Assembly (NCBI GenBank): GCA_030653385.1
Contig: JAURZM010000076.1
Coordinates: forward strand, 62,001 to 126,000
Direction: 5' to 3'
Source of the DNA: Rubrivivax sp.
GTDB lineage: Bacteria; Pseudomonadota; Gammaproteobacteria; Burkholderiales; Burkholderiaceae_C
DNA length: 64,000 nt
Shown here: positions 25,038 to 32,381 of the stretch, piece by piece
How positions within the stretch are numbered: position 1 is the first letter of the stretch
How the letters are laid out: each line of letters begins with the position of its first letter
Notes under the pieces: generated by a model
What the model saw: the letters and a program-made list of their open reading frames with translations, nothing else
The model's database searches: none
Told to the model about the DNA's origin: nothing
Made by a program: the position numbers and the translations under genes

Positions 25038-25514
25038 TCAGTCGCTGGCGTAGGCGAAAGCGAGTTCACGGTCGGCATCGTCGTCGAGCAATGTGTCCAG
25101 CAGCGGCAGCAGGGCCATGGTTTCCTTCTGGATGTGCGCGACCTGGCGCTCGACGATCTCCAGCACCAGGCGCCGCAGCGTGCCGGTGTCGCCCGGTGCC
25201 AGCGTGCCTGCGGCGGCGGCGCGCGCCAGCGGCAGCAGCTCGCCGGCCACGGCCCGGATGGTGTCGTGCTCCTCGCGCAGCATGCCGGCCAGATCGCCGT
25301 CGCCGGCGTCAGCCATGCGCGGGAAGAGCCGGTCCTCCTCGAAGCCGAAGTGGCGGCCGATCTCATGCTCCAGATGGCGCACCAGCCGGCCCGCCAGCGG
25401 CGCCGTCTCGGGATCGCCGGCCCGCGCGAAGACGCGCTCGGCCCGGCCCAGGAGTTCGAGGTTGCTGCGGTGCTCGTCGTCGAGCGCCCGCGACACCTGG
25501 CTCAGGTAGCTCAT
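25038..25514 (-). CDS. Hemerythrin-like HHE-domain protein
   Basis: A 158-residue helical protein with the iron ligands of hemerythrin-like domains: H15, H55-x3-E59, H83 and H127-x3-E131, with another histidine pair near 47-50. Such proteins bind a di-iron centre and handle oxygen, nitric oxide or iron, and can repair iron-sulfur clusters (as YtfE/RIC does). Next to DUF59 and NnrS-like genes a nitrosative-stress role is favoured. An FNR-type box lies about 85 bases upstream of the start, in the 142-base gap that separates it from the previous gene. Confidence 0.85.
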   Translation of the reverse strand: MSYLSQVSRALDDEHRSNLELLGRAERVFARAGDPETAPLAGRLVRHLEHEIGRHFGFEEDRLFPRMADAGDGDLAGMLREEHDTIRAVAGELLPLARAAAAGTLAPGDTGTLRRLVLEIVERQVAHIQKETMALLPLLDTLLDDDADRELAFAYASD

Positions 25515-25592
25515 CGGTGGTTTCCTTGGGCGCGCGGGCCCGACACATCCGGCATTGCGCGGCGAGCGTACGGCAGCGAGCCGGCACCGCGT

Positions 25593-25606
25593 TTGCGCAC
25601 GATCAA
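25593..25606. promoter_or_regulatory. FNR-type box upstream of the hemerythrin gene
   Basis: TTGCGCACGATCAA on the plus strand (TTGATCGTGCGCAA in the direction of transcription) has one perfect and one degenerate half site, eight of ten matches to the FNR consensus. The centre is 85 bases upstream of the hemerythrin-like gene, in a gap of 142 bases otherwise empty of features. Confidence 0.45.
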
Positions 25607-25656
25607 CCACAGCGCGGCCCGCAGAGGCGGCATTGTTCGCGGTGCCTGCACTGCGC

Positions 25657-26985
25657 CTACTCCCTTGGTCGCGGTGCGACCGCGGGCGGGGCTTCACGGG
25701 CGCTCGCCATGCGCCACAGCAGCGTGACGTAGAACCACGCGAAGGCCAGCGCGCCGGCCAGGCCCACGGCACCGGCGGCGGCGGTGGCCAGCGCGTTTTC
25801 ACTCAGGGCCGCGCCGATCAGCAGCGCCAGAGCCAGCCCGTGGGCAAGGGCATGCACGTGCAGTGCACGGTGCACCGTCAGGGCCGAAGGGGTGGGCGGC
25901 CGGCGCTGTCCGCGGGCCGCATGCATGGCGGCCAGGAAGGGCAGGATGCGCTGCAACACGCCGAACAGGAAGCTCAACAGCCAGCCCGCGATCAAGAGTA
26001 CGCCGAACAGCACCCCCAGCCGCGGTGCTGGCGCGCCGGCGGCCAGGGCAAGCGCCAGCACGAGGCTGGCCGCGGCCGCGGCCCAGCCCAGCTTCATCAG
26101 CAGCAGGGCCCGGCCGAGGTCGCAACGCAGGCCATGGCGCAGGACCTGCTGCATCAACCGCAGGTGCAGCGCGAGCGCCACCGCGCCCAGCCCGGCGGCC
26201 ATGCCACGCAGTGCGCCTTGCGCCAGTCCGCTCGCCCAGGCCGCTGCCGCCGCCAGCACCAGCGCGGCCAAAGCGCAGCTGGCGGCAATGAGCTGGTCGC
26301 GCTCGGGTGGCATGGGGGCAAGCGCAAACATCGGCAGCAGGATGTACGACAGGCCCAGCGCAAGCAGCCCGATGAGGCCGTAGCCGCCGCTGACCAGGTG
26401 CAGCGCGCGCGCCGTGGCGGTGTCCATCAGGGGCTGGCCCAGCCACGCCAGGAGCAGCGCGCCGGCGGTCATCAGCACCACGACCAGTGCTGCCAGCGCC
26501 CCCCAGCCGTGCAGGACCACGCCGGGCATGCCTCGCGCGCCCGCCAGGTTGAGTGCCAGCAGCAGCCCGAACACCACGAGCCCGGCCAGCACGGCAGCAC
26601 CGCCGGCTGCCATCCAGCCTGGTCGCGCCAGCCCCATGCCCAGCGTCAGCAGCGCCACGCCGGGCACGTACAGCCACCACACGCCGGCGGCCAGCCCCGG
26701 CCAGCGCACCGGCCGCTGCGTGGCCACCGGCAGCAGCTGCAGGCTGGCGCCGATGGCGCTGCACAGCAGCGTGCCCAGTGTCGCCAGGTGCAGTGCCGCC
26801 AGCGGCCAGCCGGGGCCGCCTCGCCAGCCGGGCCATTGAGGTGCGCCACCCAGCAGCGCGGCCCAGGCCAGCATGTGAAAGACCACCGCGGCGCCGAAGT
26901 ACCGGAACGGGATCGAGGTCGGCAGCAGCCGGCCCGCCGCGCCGCCCAGAAAGGTGCCGGCCGGTTGACGAGCGGGCGCCTTCAC
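25657..26985 (-). CDS. Polytopic membrane protein, NnrS-like
   Basis: A 442-residue protein with about twelve hydrophobic spans. Segments such as PFRYFGAAVVFHMLAWAA, LAALHLATLGTLLCSAIG, LHGWGALAALVVVLMTAG and HRALHVHALAHGLALAL carry histidines in membrane spans, as NnrS-type haem/copper proteins do. Not assigned to a characterised enzyme. The start is GTG, overlapping the stop of the DUF2249 gene as GTGA, so the two are coupled. Together with the gene at 23625 it frames the hemerythrin and DUF59 genes. Confidence 0.7.
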   Translation of the reverse strand: MKAPARQPAGTFLGGAAGRLLPTSIPFRYFGAAVVFHMLAWAALLGGAPQWPGWRGGPGWPLAALHLATLGTLLCSAIGASLQLLPVATQRPVRWPGLAAGVWWLYVPGVALLTLGMGLARPGWMAAGGAAVLAGLVVFGLLLALNLAGARGMPGVVLHGWGALAALVVVLMTAGALLLAWLGQPLMDTATARALHLVSGGYGLIGLLALGLSYILLPMFALAPMPPERDQLIAASCALAALVLAAAAAWASGLAQGALRGMAAGLGAVALALHLRLMQQVLRHGLRCDLGRALLLMKLGWAAAAASLVLALALAAGAPAPRLGVLFGVLLIAGWLLSFLFGVLQRILPFLAAMHAARGQRRPPTPSALTVHRALHVHALAHGLALALLIGAALSENALATAAAGAVGLAGALAFAWFYVTLLWRMASAREAPPAVAPRPRE

Positions 26986-27230
26986 GGCACCGCCGCGAGC
27001 CGCAGCCGCACCTCGCCGGGCTCGCCGGCGATGCGGTCGGCCCACCAGCCGAGTTCGGCCAGCTCGGGGTAGAGCAGCAGCGGGTCGCGGTCGTGGTGCA
27101 CGATGAACACGGTGTCCGCACAGGCTTCGTGGACCAGCCGCAGGATGCTGGTCAGCGGCAGCGGCGGCGGCAGGCCTCGCACGTCGATGTGCCGGCCGTC
27201 GGCTTCGTCCCAGACCCGCGCGGCGATCAT
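26982..27230 (-). CDS. Small DUF2249 protein
   Basis: An 82-residue protein with the DUF2249 core HIDVRGLPPPLPLTSILRLV, then VFIVHHDRDPLLLYPELAELGW. It lacks the Gly/Cys tail of the DUF2249 protein at 3687. Overlap with the next gene (GTGA) indicates coupled translation with the membrane protein. The family is linked to denitrification gene sets but its biochemical role is unknown. Starts 18 bases after the stop of the ferritin-like gene, so it may be transcribed from the long upstream operon. Confidence 0.75.
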   Translation of the reverse strand: MIAARVWDEADGRHIDVRGLPPPLPLTSILRLVHEACADTVFIVHHDRDPLLLYPELAELGWWADRIAGEPGEVRLRLAAVP

Positions 27231-27248
27231 GTCCGGCCCCTCACGGAC

Positions 27249-27761
27249 TCATGCCTCGTGGTAGGGGTCGATGCGCCAGGGCACCGAAGGGCGCGGCACC
27301 CGTGCCAGCCAGCGGTCCAGCGCCTGCACATGTTCGGCCTCTTCGGCCGCGAACTCGCTGGCCAGGCGCTGCACCTCGGGGTCGCCGGTGCCGGTGCCGG
27401 CCCCGGCGGCGGCCAGCGTGTAGAAGGCCTGGGCGCGGAATTCGTTTTCGCGCGCATAGCGCAGCGCATCCCAGGCCGTCAGCGCGGGGTCGAAGGCCTC
27501 GTCGCCGCCGGTCTCGGGTGGCTGCCGCCAGCGGTACTGCCACGAGTGCAGCACCGGCAGCTCGACACCGCGCGCCCGCTCGACGATGGAGTCGTGGTGC
27601 AGCCGCGAGTAGCGCACCATGTCGCGGAACAGCGAAGCCACCTCGTCGTTGCGGTGCGCCTCCATCATGTCGGCGAGTTCCAGGTAGCGCTCGGCGGCCT
27701 CGTGCTCCAGCGCGATGGCGTGGGCCAGGAACAGCGGCAGCGTGTAGTCCATGGTGCTCAT
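27249..27761 (-). CDS. Ferritin-like protein with degenerate metal site
   Basis: A 170-residue paralogue of the ferritin-like protein at 12300. Aligned ligands are E19, E107 and E141-x2-H144, but the second ligand position reads SRLHH (residues 52-56), so the glutamate of the first E-x2-H motif is replaced by serine while the histidine remains. The site may bind one metal, or the protein may act as a partner of the intact paralogue. The chosen ATG overlaps the badH stop (ATGA); an ATG nine bases downstream is also possible. It is the last gene of the badH segment, followed after 18 bases by the DUF2249 gene. Confidence 0.78.
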   Translation of the reverse strand: MSTMDYTLPLFLAHAIALEHEAAERYLELADMMEAHRNDEVASLFRDMVRYSRLHHDSIVERARGVELPVLHSWQYRWRQPPETGGDEAFDPALTAWDALRYARENEFRAQAFYTLAAAGAGTGTGDPEVQRLASEFAAEEAEHVQALDRWLARVPRPSVPWRIDPYHEA

Positions 27762-28504
27762 CCCGCCATCGTCAGCCCGCCGCTGACGCTGAGCACCTGC
27801 CCGGTGACGTAGCTCGCGCCGTCGCCGGCGAAGAACAGCACCGCGTCGGCCACCTCCTCGGGCCGGCCCAGCCGGCGCATCGGAATCGCCTTGGTCAGCG
27901 CCTCCTTGACCTTGTCGGGCACCGCCGCCATCAGCGGTGTATCGGTCGGCCCGGGGCACACACAGTTGACGTGGATGCCGTAGCGGGCGGTCTCGCGCGC
28001 CAAGGCCTTGGTGAACGCGATCAGGCCACCCTTGGCGCCGGAGTACACCGTCTCGCCGAGGCTGCCGACACGCCCGGCATCGCTGGCGATGTTGACGATG
28101 TGGCCGCCGCCGCGCTCCATCATCGGCGGCAGCAGGGCTTTGCTCAGGTGCATCGGGCCGACGAGGTTGAGGGCAATCAGCCGGGTCCAGAACTCCGGCG
28201 TACCTTCCCAGAAGGGGGCGGTGCGGCCCCAGCCGGCGCCATTGACCAGCACGTCGACGGCAGCGAAGCGGGTGTGCACGGTCTGCGCGAAGGTGCCGAT
28301 CGAGTCCGGATCGGTGAGGTCGACCTCGATGAAGTGCGCTCGGTGGCCGGCGGCGCACAGCGCAGCGGCACGGGCCTGGCCCTTGTCGACCTGGACGTCG
28401 GCCACGATGACGACGGCACCGGCCTCGGCCAGCTTGCCGGCAATGGCCGAGCCGATGCCGGAGGCGGCACCGGTGACGACAGCGATCTTGTCCTTCAATG
28501 TCAT
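27758..28504 (-). CDS. badH: 2-hydroxycyclohexanecarboxyl-CoA dehydrogenase (BadH), SDR family
   Basis: A 248-residue short-chain dehydrogenase. NAD motif TGAASGIG (11-18), NGAG at 88-91 and catalytic S141, Y154, K158. The stretches VNIASDAGRVGSLGETVYSG, CVCPGPTDTPL and the C-terminal LSVSGGLTMAG are those of Rhodopseudomonas BadH, which oxidises 2-hydroxycyclohexane-1-carboxyl-CoA to the 2-keto compound opened by BadI. Generic SDR functions cannot be fully excluded, but badI is in the same window. Gap of 14 bases to the hydratase gene upstream. Confidence 0.85.
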   Translation of the reverse strand: MTLKDKIAVVTGAASGIGSAIAGKLAEAGAVVIVADVQVDKGQARAAALCAAGHRAHFIEVDLTDPDSIGTFAQTVHTRFAAVDVLVNGAGWGRTAPFWEGTPEFWTRLIALNLVGPMHLSKALLPPMMERGGGHIVNIASDAGRVGSLGETVYSGAKGGLIAFTKALARETARYGIHVNCVCPGPTDTPLMAAVPDKVKEALTKAIPMRRLGRPEEVADAVLFFAGDGASYVTGQVLSVSGGLTMAG

Positions 28505-28518
28505 GGTGCGCTCCTGCT

Positions 28519-29298
28519 TCAGCGGGGAGATTTGTCGAGAAAGGCCGAGACCCGGCGCCGGGTCTCCGGGTCCTGGTACAGGCGGCGGGTGCCTTCGAGC
28601 TCGGCTGCGTAACCGGCCTCGCCCTGCGCCGCCGCGAGTTCGATGCAGTGTTTGTTCTCGGCCAGCGCATGTCGCGGCAGCCCGGCCAAGCGTGCGGCCA
28701 GCGCCGCGGCGGCGGCCGGCAGTTCGTCGCGCGGCAGCGCCCACTGCACGAGGCCCAGCGCCGCTGCTTCGGCGCCGCCGATGGTCTCGGCGCCGAGGAT
28801 CAGCCGCCGCGCCAGGCCAGCGCCCACAAGCCGCGTCAGCCGCTGCGTGCCGCCAGCGCCGGGCAGCAGGCCCAGGCCGGCTTCGGGCAGCCCCAGCAGG
28901 GCCTCGGAGGCGGCCATGCGCAGATCGCAGGCCAGCGCGAGCTCGAAGCCCCCGCCCAGCGCTGCGCCGCCGATCTCGGCCAGCGTCACCAGCGGGGCGG
29001 CCTGCAGGCGCGCAAACAGCGCCTGCATGCGCTGCACCAGCGCCACCATCGTCTCCATGCCCTCGGGCGTGGTCAGGCACCCCCGAAGAAAGGCCAGATC
29101 GGCGCCGGCACAAAAGGCCTGCTGCTGGCTGCGCAGGTGCAGCACGGTGATCGTCTCGTCGGCGATGGCGGCATCCAGAACGCGGCCCAGCGACACGAGC
29201 AGCGTGTCGTCCAGCGCATTGACCGGCGCGCGCGCGAGCGTGGCCACCAGCACATGGCCGCAGCGTTCGGAGGCGACGGTGCCGTGCATGGTCGTCAT
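28519..29298 (-). CDS. Enoyl-CoA hydratase, possible cyclohex-1-enecarboxyl-CoA hydratase
   Basis: A 259-residue crotonase-family protein with the oxyanion blocks AFCAGADLAFLRG and EIGGAALGGGFELALACD, and both catalytic glutamates in the usual places (GGGFELA; LPEAGLGLLPGAGGTQRL). The position next to badH suggests the BadK role (hydration of cyclohex-1-ene-1-carboxyl-CoA), which would complete the BadK-H-I sequence; the similarity to BadK is only moderate, so a general beta-oxidation hydratase is the alternative. The ATG overlaps the stop of the fusion gene as ATGA. Confidence 0.8.
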   Translation of the reverse strand: MTTMHGTVASERCGHVLVATLARAPVNALDDTLLVSLGRVLDAAIADETITVLHLRSQQQAFCAGADLAFLRGCLTTPEGMETMVALVQRMQALFARLQAAPLVTLAEIGGAALGGGFELALACDLRMAASEALLGLPEAGLGLLPGAGGTQRLTRLVGAGLARRLILGAETIGGAEAAALGLVQWALPRDELPAAAAALAARLAGLPRHALAENKHCIELAAAQGEAGYAAELEGTRRLYQDPETRRRVSAFLDKSPR

Positions 29299-31388
29299 TG
29301 GCCGTGGCGGTGCAGTTCCTGCAGCCGCCGCCGCAGCAGCTTGCCGGTGGGGGTGCGTGGCAGCGCCTCGATCGGCAGCAGCCAGGCGGGACGCTGGTGG
29401 GGCGGCAGTGTGATCACGCGTGCAGCCAGCGCCATGCGCACCGCAGCTGCGTCGCTGCCGGCGTAGTACAGCGCCACCGCCTCGATGCCGTCGGCGTCGG
29501 GCACGCAGACCGCGGCCGCCTCGCGCACGCCCGGCAGGCCGCTGGCGATGAGTTCCTCCAGCTCGACCAGGTTGACCCAGCGCCCGCGGATCTTCACCAG
29601 CGAGTCCTCGCGCCCGGCAAAACGCCAGCCACCGCCGGCGCTGCGCACGAACAGGTCGGCCGGGCAGAAGGCACCACCGCGGAAACTGTCGGCCTGCGCC
29701 GCTGGCCGGTCCAGGTAGCCCAGAGCCTGGGTGGCACAGCGGATCAGCAGCCGCGTCGGGCCGCCGGTGGCGGCGGCCTCAGGGTCCAGCGGCTGCAACT
29801 CGGTGCCGGGCGAAGCCTGCAGGCCGTCGTCGCCGTCGACCGCGGACAACACAAGCGCCAGCACCTCGGAGGCGCCATAGCCATCGACCATCGGCAGCCC
29901 CGTGGCCTCGCGCCAGGCGCGGCGCAGGCTGGCCGGAAGGGCCTCGCCGGCGGAGACGCAGCGCCGCAGCCCGCTGGCCGCCAGCCCGGTCGCCAGGCGC
30001 TCGTGCAGCAGGTCGCGGTACAGCGACGGCACGCTGAAGAGCACGGTCGGCCGCCGTTCGGCGACCACCGCTGCCACCGAGCGCGCCGTCGGCCACTGGG
30101 CCTCGAGCAGCAGCGTGGCGCCGACCCGCAGCCCCGCCAGCAGCAGGTTGGTCAACGGATAGGCGAAGAACAGGCGCGAGCTGGCGAACAGCCGGTCGCC
30201 GCGGCCGATGTGCAGGCGCTCGGCCGAGACCCGGCCGATGGCCTGCAGGCAGCGGTGCGCATGCACAACTGCCTTGGGCCTGCCCGACGTGCCTGAGGAG
30301 TGCACCCAGAAGGCCGGCGCCTCTGCCGGCAGCGCCAACGCCTCCGCCGGCTGCGCAGCTGCAACCGCGCGACGGCCCTCGTCCAGCGTGATCACCTTGT
30401 CGCTCCAGGGCGCGGGTGTGTCGGCGGCGGTTTCGGCGACGATGACATCGAAGCCCGCCTCCTCCAGGATGAACTGCCACTCGGCGGCCGGGACGCGCGG
30501 GTTGACGCCGACCGCGACGCCGCCGGCCCACAACGCGCCGAGCCAGGCCACCACCCAGTCGAAACCGTCGGGTAGCTTGACTGCGACGCGGTCACCCGGC
30601 CGCAGCCCCCGCTCGCGCCAGACGGCCGCTGCACGCGCGACGCGGTCGCGCAGCGCGCCGTAGCTCAGGCGCTCGCCGCCGCACTCGAGCGCGATGTCAC
30701 CGTAGGGGTGCCCCGCGAGCAGCAGTGCCGCGCCGTTGATCAGCGGGCCCGCGTCGCCGCCGGCCCCGCCGACGCGCCCCGCCGCACCATCGCGCCAGCG
30801 GCTGTGCTCCAGCACCAGCGAACGCACGTGCTCGCGTTCTTCGTCGGCCAGTTCCTCGTACAGCCGCCGGGCCAGTGAACCGGTTGGCAGCCGGCCGGCC
30901 TGCGCCGCGAAATGGGCGGCGGCACGCTGCTCGAGCGTTATCGCGAGGCGGAACAGCGACTCGGCATCCTGCGGCGCTGCCTCCAGGCCCACGTGCATCG
31001 CGGCGGTGGCGAGGCGGAAGGTCGGCGACGGGTCGGGCAGGGTGATGCCGTAGCGCCGCGAAAGCGCCTCCATGTGCTCGCCTTCCATCACCGCGAAGCG
31101 GCGGAACATCGCACGCAGTGCCGGGTCGACGGTCTCGATTGCCGCCCGCTGGTAGAAGGCGCGGCCACCGAGTTCGATCTCGAAGGCGCAGCGCAGGGCA
31201 TCCAGTTCGGCACTGGCGCCGGCCTGTCGGTCCAGCGCACCGTTGCAGGCTGGGCAGCGGCCGAAAGGAAAGGCAAAGCCCAGCAACTGCTCAGCGCAGG
31301 CAGGGCAGAACCAGCTGGCACCGCCAGCTGCCGCAGGCACGGCGCCGGCAGCTTGTCCGGTAGCGGCGTGAATGGCGGGCTTGACCAT
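29295..31388 (-). CDS. Ferritin-like/zinc-ribbon domain fused to benzoate-CoA-ligase-type enzyme
   Basis: A 697-residue chimera in one uninterrupted frame. Residues 25-50 form a zinc ribbon or rubredoxin-like knuckle (C28, C31, C45, C48). Residues 60-195 are a rubrerythrin-type four-helix domain with E70, E102-x2-H105, E153 and E184-x2-H187. A glycine-rich linker (200-215) leads to an adenylate-forming ligase (about 220-697): WVHSSGTSGRPKAVVHAH (phosphate loop), FFAYPLTNLLLAGLRVGA typical of benzoate-CoA ligases, DGYGASEV, and catalytic K683 in TPTGK. Ligase activity on benzoate or hydroxybenzoate is expected from family; what the di-iron domain does is unknown. Ribosome site GGGAG precedes the ATG. 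Operon: hcrCAB upstream, hydratase and badH downstream. Confidence 0.88.
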   Translation of the reverse strand: MVKPAIHAATGQAAGAVPAAAGGASWFCPACAEQLLGFAFPFGRCPACNGALDRQAGASAELDALRCAFEIELGGRAFYQRAAIETVDPALRAMFRRFAVMEGEHMEALSRRYGITLPDPSPTFRLATAAMHVGLEAAPQDAESLFRLAITLEQRAAAHFAAQAGRLPTGSLARRLYEELADEEREHVRSLVLEHSRWRDGAAGRVGGAGGDAGPLINGAALLLAGHPYGDIALECGGERLSYGALRDRVARAAAVWRERGLRPGDRVAVKLPDGFDWVVAWLGALWAGGVAVGVNPRVPAAEWQFILEEAGFDVIVAETAADTPAPWSDKVITLDEGRRAVAAAQPAEALALPAEAPAFWVHSSGTSGRPKAVVHAHRCLQAIGRVSAERLHIGRGDRLFASSRLFFAYPLTNLLLAGLRVGATLLLEAQWPTARSVAAVVAERRPTVLFSVPSLYRDLLHERLATGLAASGLRRCVSAGEALPASLRRAWREATGLPMVDGYGASEVLALVLSAVDGDDGLQASPGTELQPLDPEAAATGGPTRLLIRCATQALGYLDRPAAQADSFRGGAFCPADLFVRSAGGGWRFAGREDSLVKIRGRWVNLVELEELIASGLPGVREAAAVCVPDADGIEAVALYYAGSDAAAVRMALAARVITLPPHQRPAWLLPIEALPRTPTGKLLRRRLQELHRHGQ

Positions 31389-31402
31389 GGCCTTGCTCCC
31401 TT

Positions 31403-32377
31403 TCACGCCGCAGCGAGCTGTTGCAGCAAGCGGCGCGCGCTGGCTGCTGCGACCCGGCGGCGGTGGTTGGCGGCCGTCACCGTGCTGCGCATCGGACGCA
31501 CCTGCTGGCTGACCAGCTTGCCCAGGGCCTCGAGCAGGGCCGCGTCGACCGGCCGTCCCAGCAGCGTGTGGCAGCCCTCCAGGTGCAGCGGCTGCGAGTG
31601 CGTGCCGCTGATGCCGACCGACAGCTCGGCCAGCACGCCGCCGTCCAGGCGCAGCACCACGGCCACGCTGGCCAGCGGGAAGTCCATCGCGCCGCGCGCG
31701 CTCACCTTGCGAAAGCCGCTCGCCCGGCCCGGAAGCCCGGCGCGCAGGTGCACCGCGGCGACCAACTCGCCCGGTCGCAGCGTCAGGTGCGCGGCGCCGT
31801 CGTCGCGGTAGAGCTCGGCCAGCGGACGGCGGTACGTGCCTTCGATGCCGACGATCTCGACCTCGGCTTCGTAGGCCAGCAGCGCCGCGGCCAGGTCGCC
31901 CTCGTAGGCGGCGTGGCAGCGCCGGCCCTGCGGAGCGACGTGGCAGGTGTCGCCGCCGAGCTTGAGGCAGCCGCCGAGCGCGGCGCGCCACCAGGCGCTC
32001 TGGTTGTAGTACACGCAGCGCGTGTCCTGGCAGAGGTTGCCGCCGAGCGTGGCGGCGCTGCGCAGCGCCGGCCCGGCGACGGCCGCCGCGGCCTGCGCCA
32101 GCGCCGGCAGCGTGCGCGCCAGTTCCGCGTGACGCGAGAGCGTGGCCAGCGTGACGCCGGCGCCCAGCCGCCACTGGCCGTGGTGTGGCTCGACAGCGGC
32201 AAAACCCGCGGCCGCGGTGAGGTCGATCAGGATCGTCGGGCTCGTGATGCCGCGCCGCATGTTGGCCAGCAGATCGGTGCCGCCGGCCACCAGCCGGCCG
32301 CCCTCGCTGGCCAGCAGCAGGGCGGCGTCGGTCAAGGTGGCAGGCCGTGCGAGCTGGATGTCCAGGATCGGTTGCAT
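31403..32377 (-). CDS. hcrB: 4-hydroxybenzoyl-CoA reductase beta subunit (HcrB), FAD and extra [4Fe-4S]
   Basis: A 324-residue FAD-binding subunit of the xanthine-oxidase family (FAD blocks LVAGGTDLL at 29-37 and TLGGNLCQD at 110-118). It contains the inserted cysteine loop unique to 4-hydroxybenzoyl-CoA reductase: C121, C137, C145 and C154 around YNQSAWWRAALGGCLKLGGD, which binds an additional [4Fe-4S] cluster. That loop separates it from ordinary aromatic or purine hydroxylases and supports reductive use of the enzyme: removal of the phenolic hydroxyl of 4-hydroxybenzoyl-CoA to give benzoyl-CoA. Four bases separate its start from the hcrA stop. Confidence 0.93.
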   Translation of the reverse strand: MQPILDIQLARPATLTDAALLLASEGGRLVAGGTDLLANMRRGITSPTILIDLTAAAGFAAVEPHHGQWRLGAGVTLATLSRHAELARTLPALAQAAAAVAGPALRSAATLGGNLCQDTRCVYYNQSAWWRAALGGCLKLGGDTCHVAPQGRRCHAAYEGDLAAALLAYEAEVEIVGIEGTYRRPLAELYRDDGAAHLTLRPGELVAAVHLRAGLPGRASGFRKVSARGAMDFPLASVAVVLRLDGGVLAELSVGISGTHSQPLHLEGCHTLLGRPVDAALLEALGKLVSQQVRPMRSTVTAANHRRRVAAASARRLLQQLAAA

Positions 32378-32381
32378 GGCA

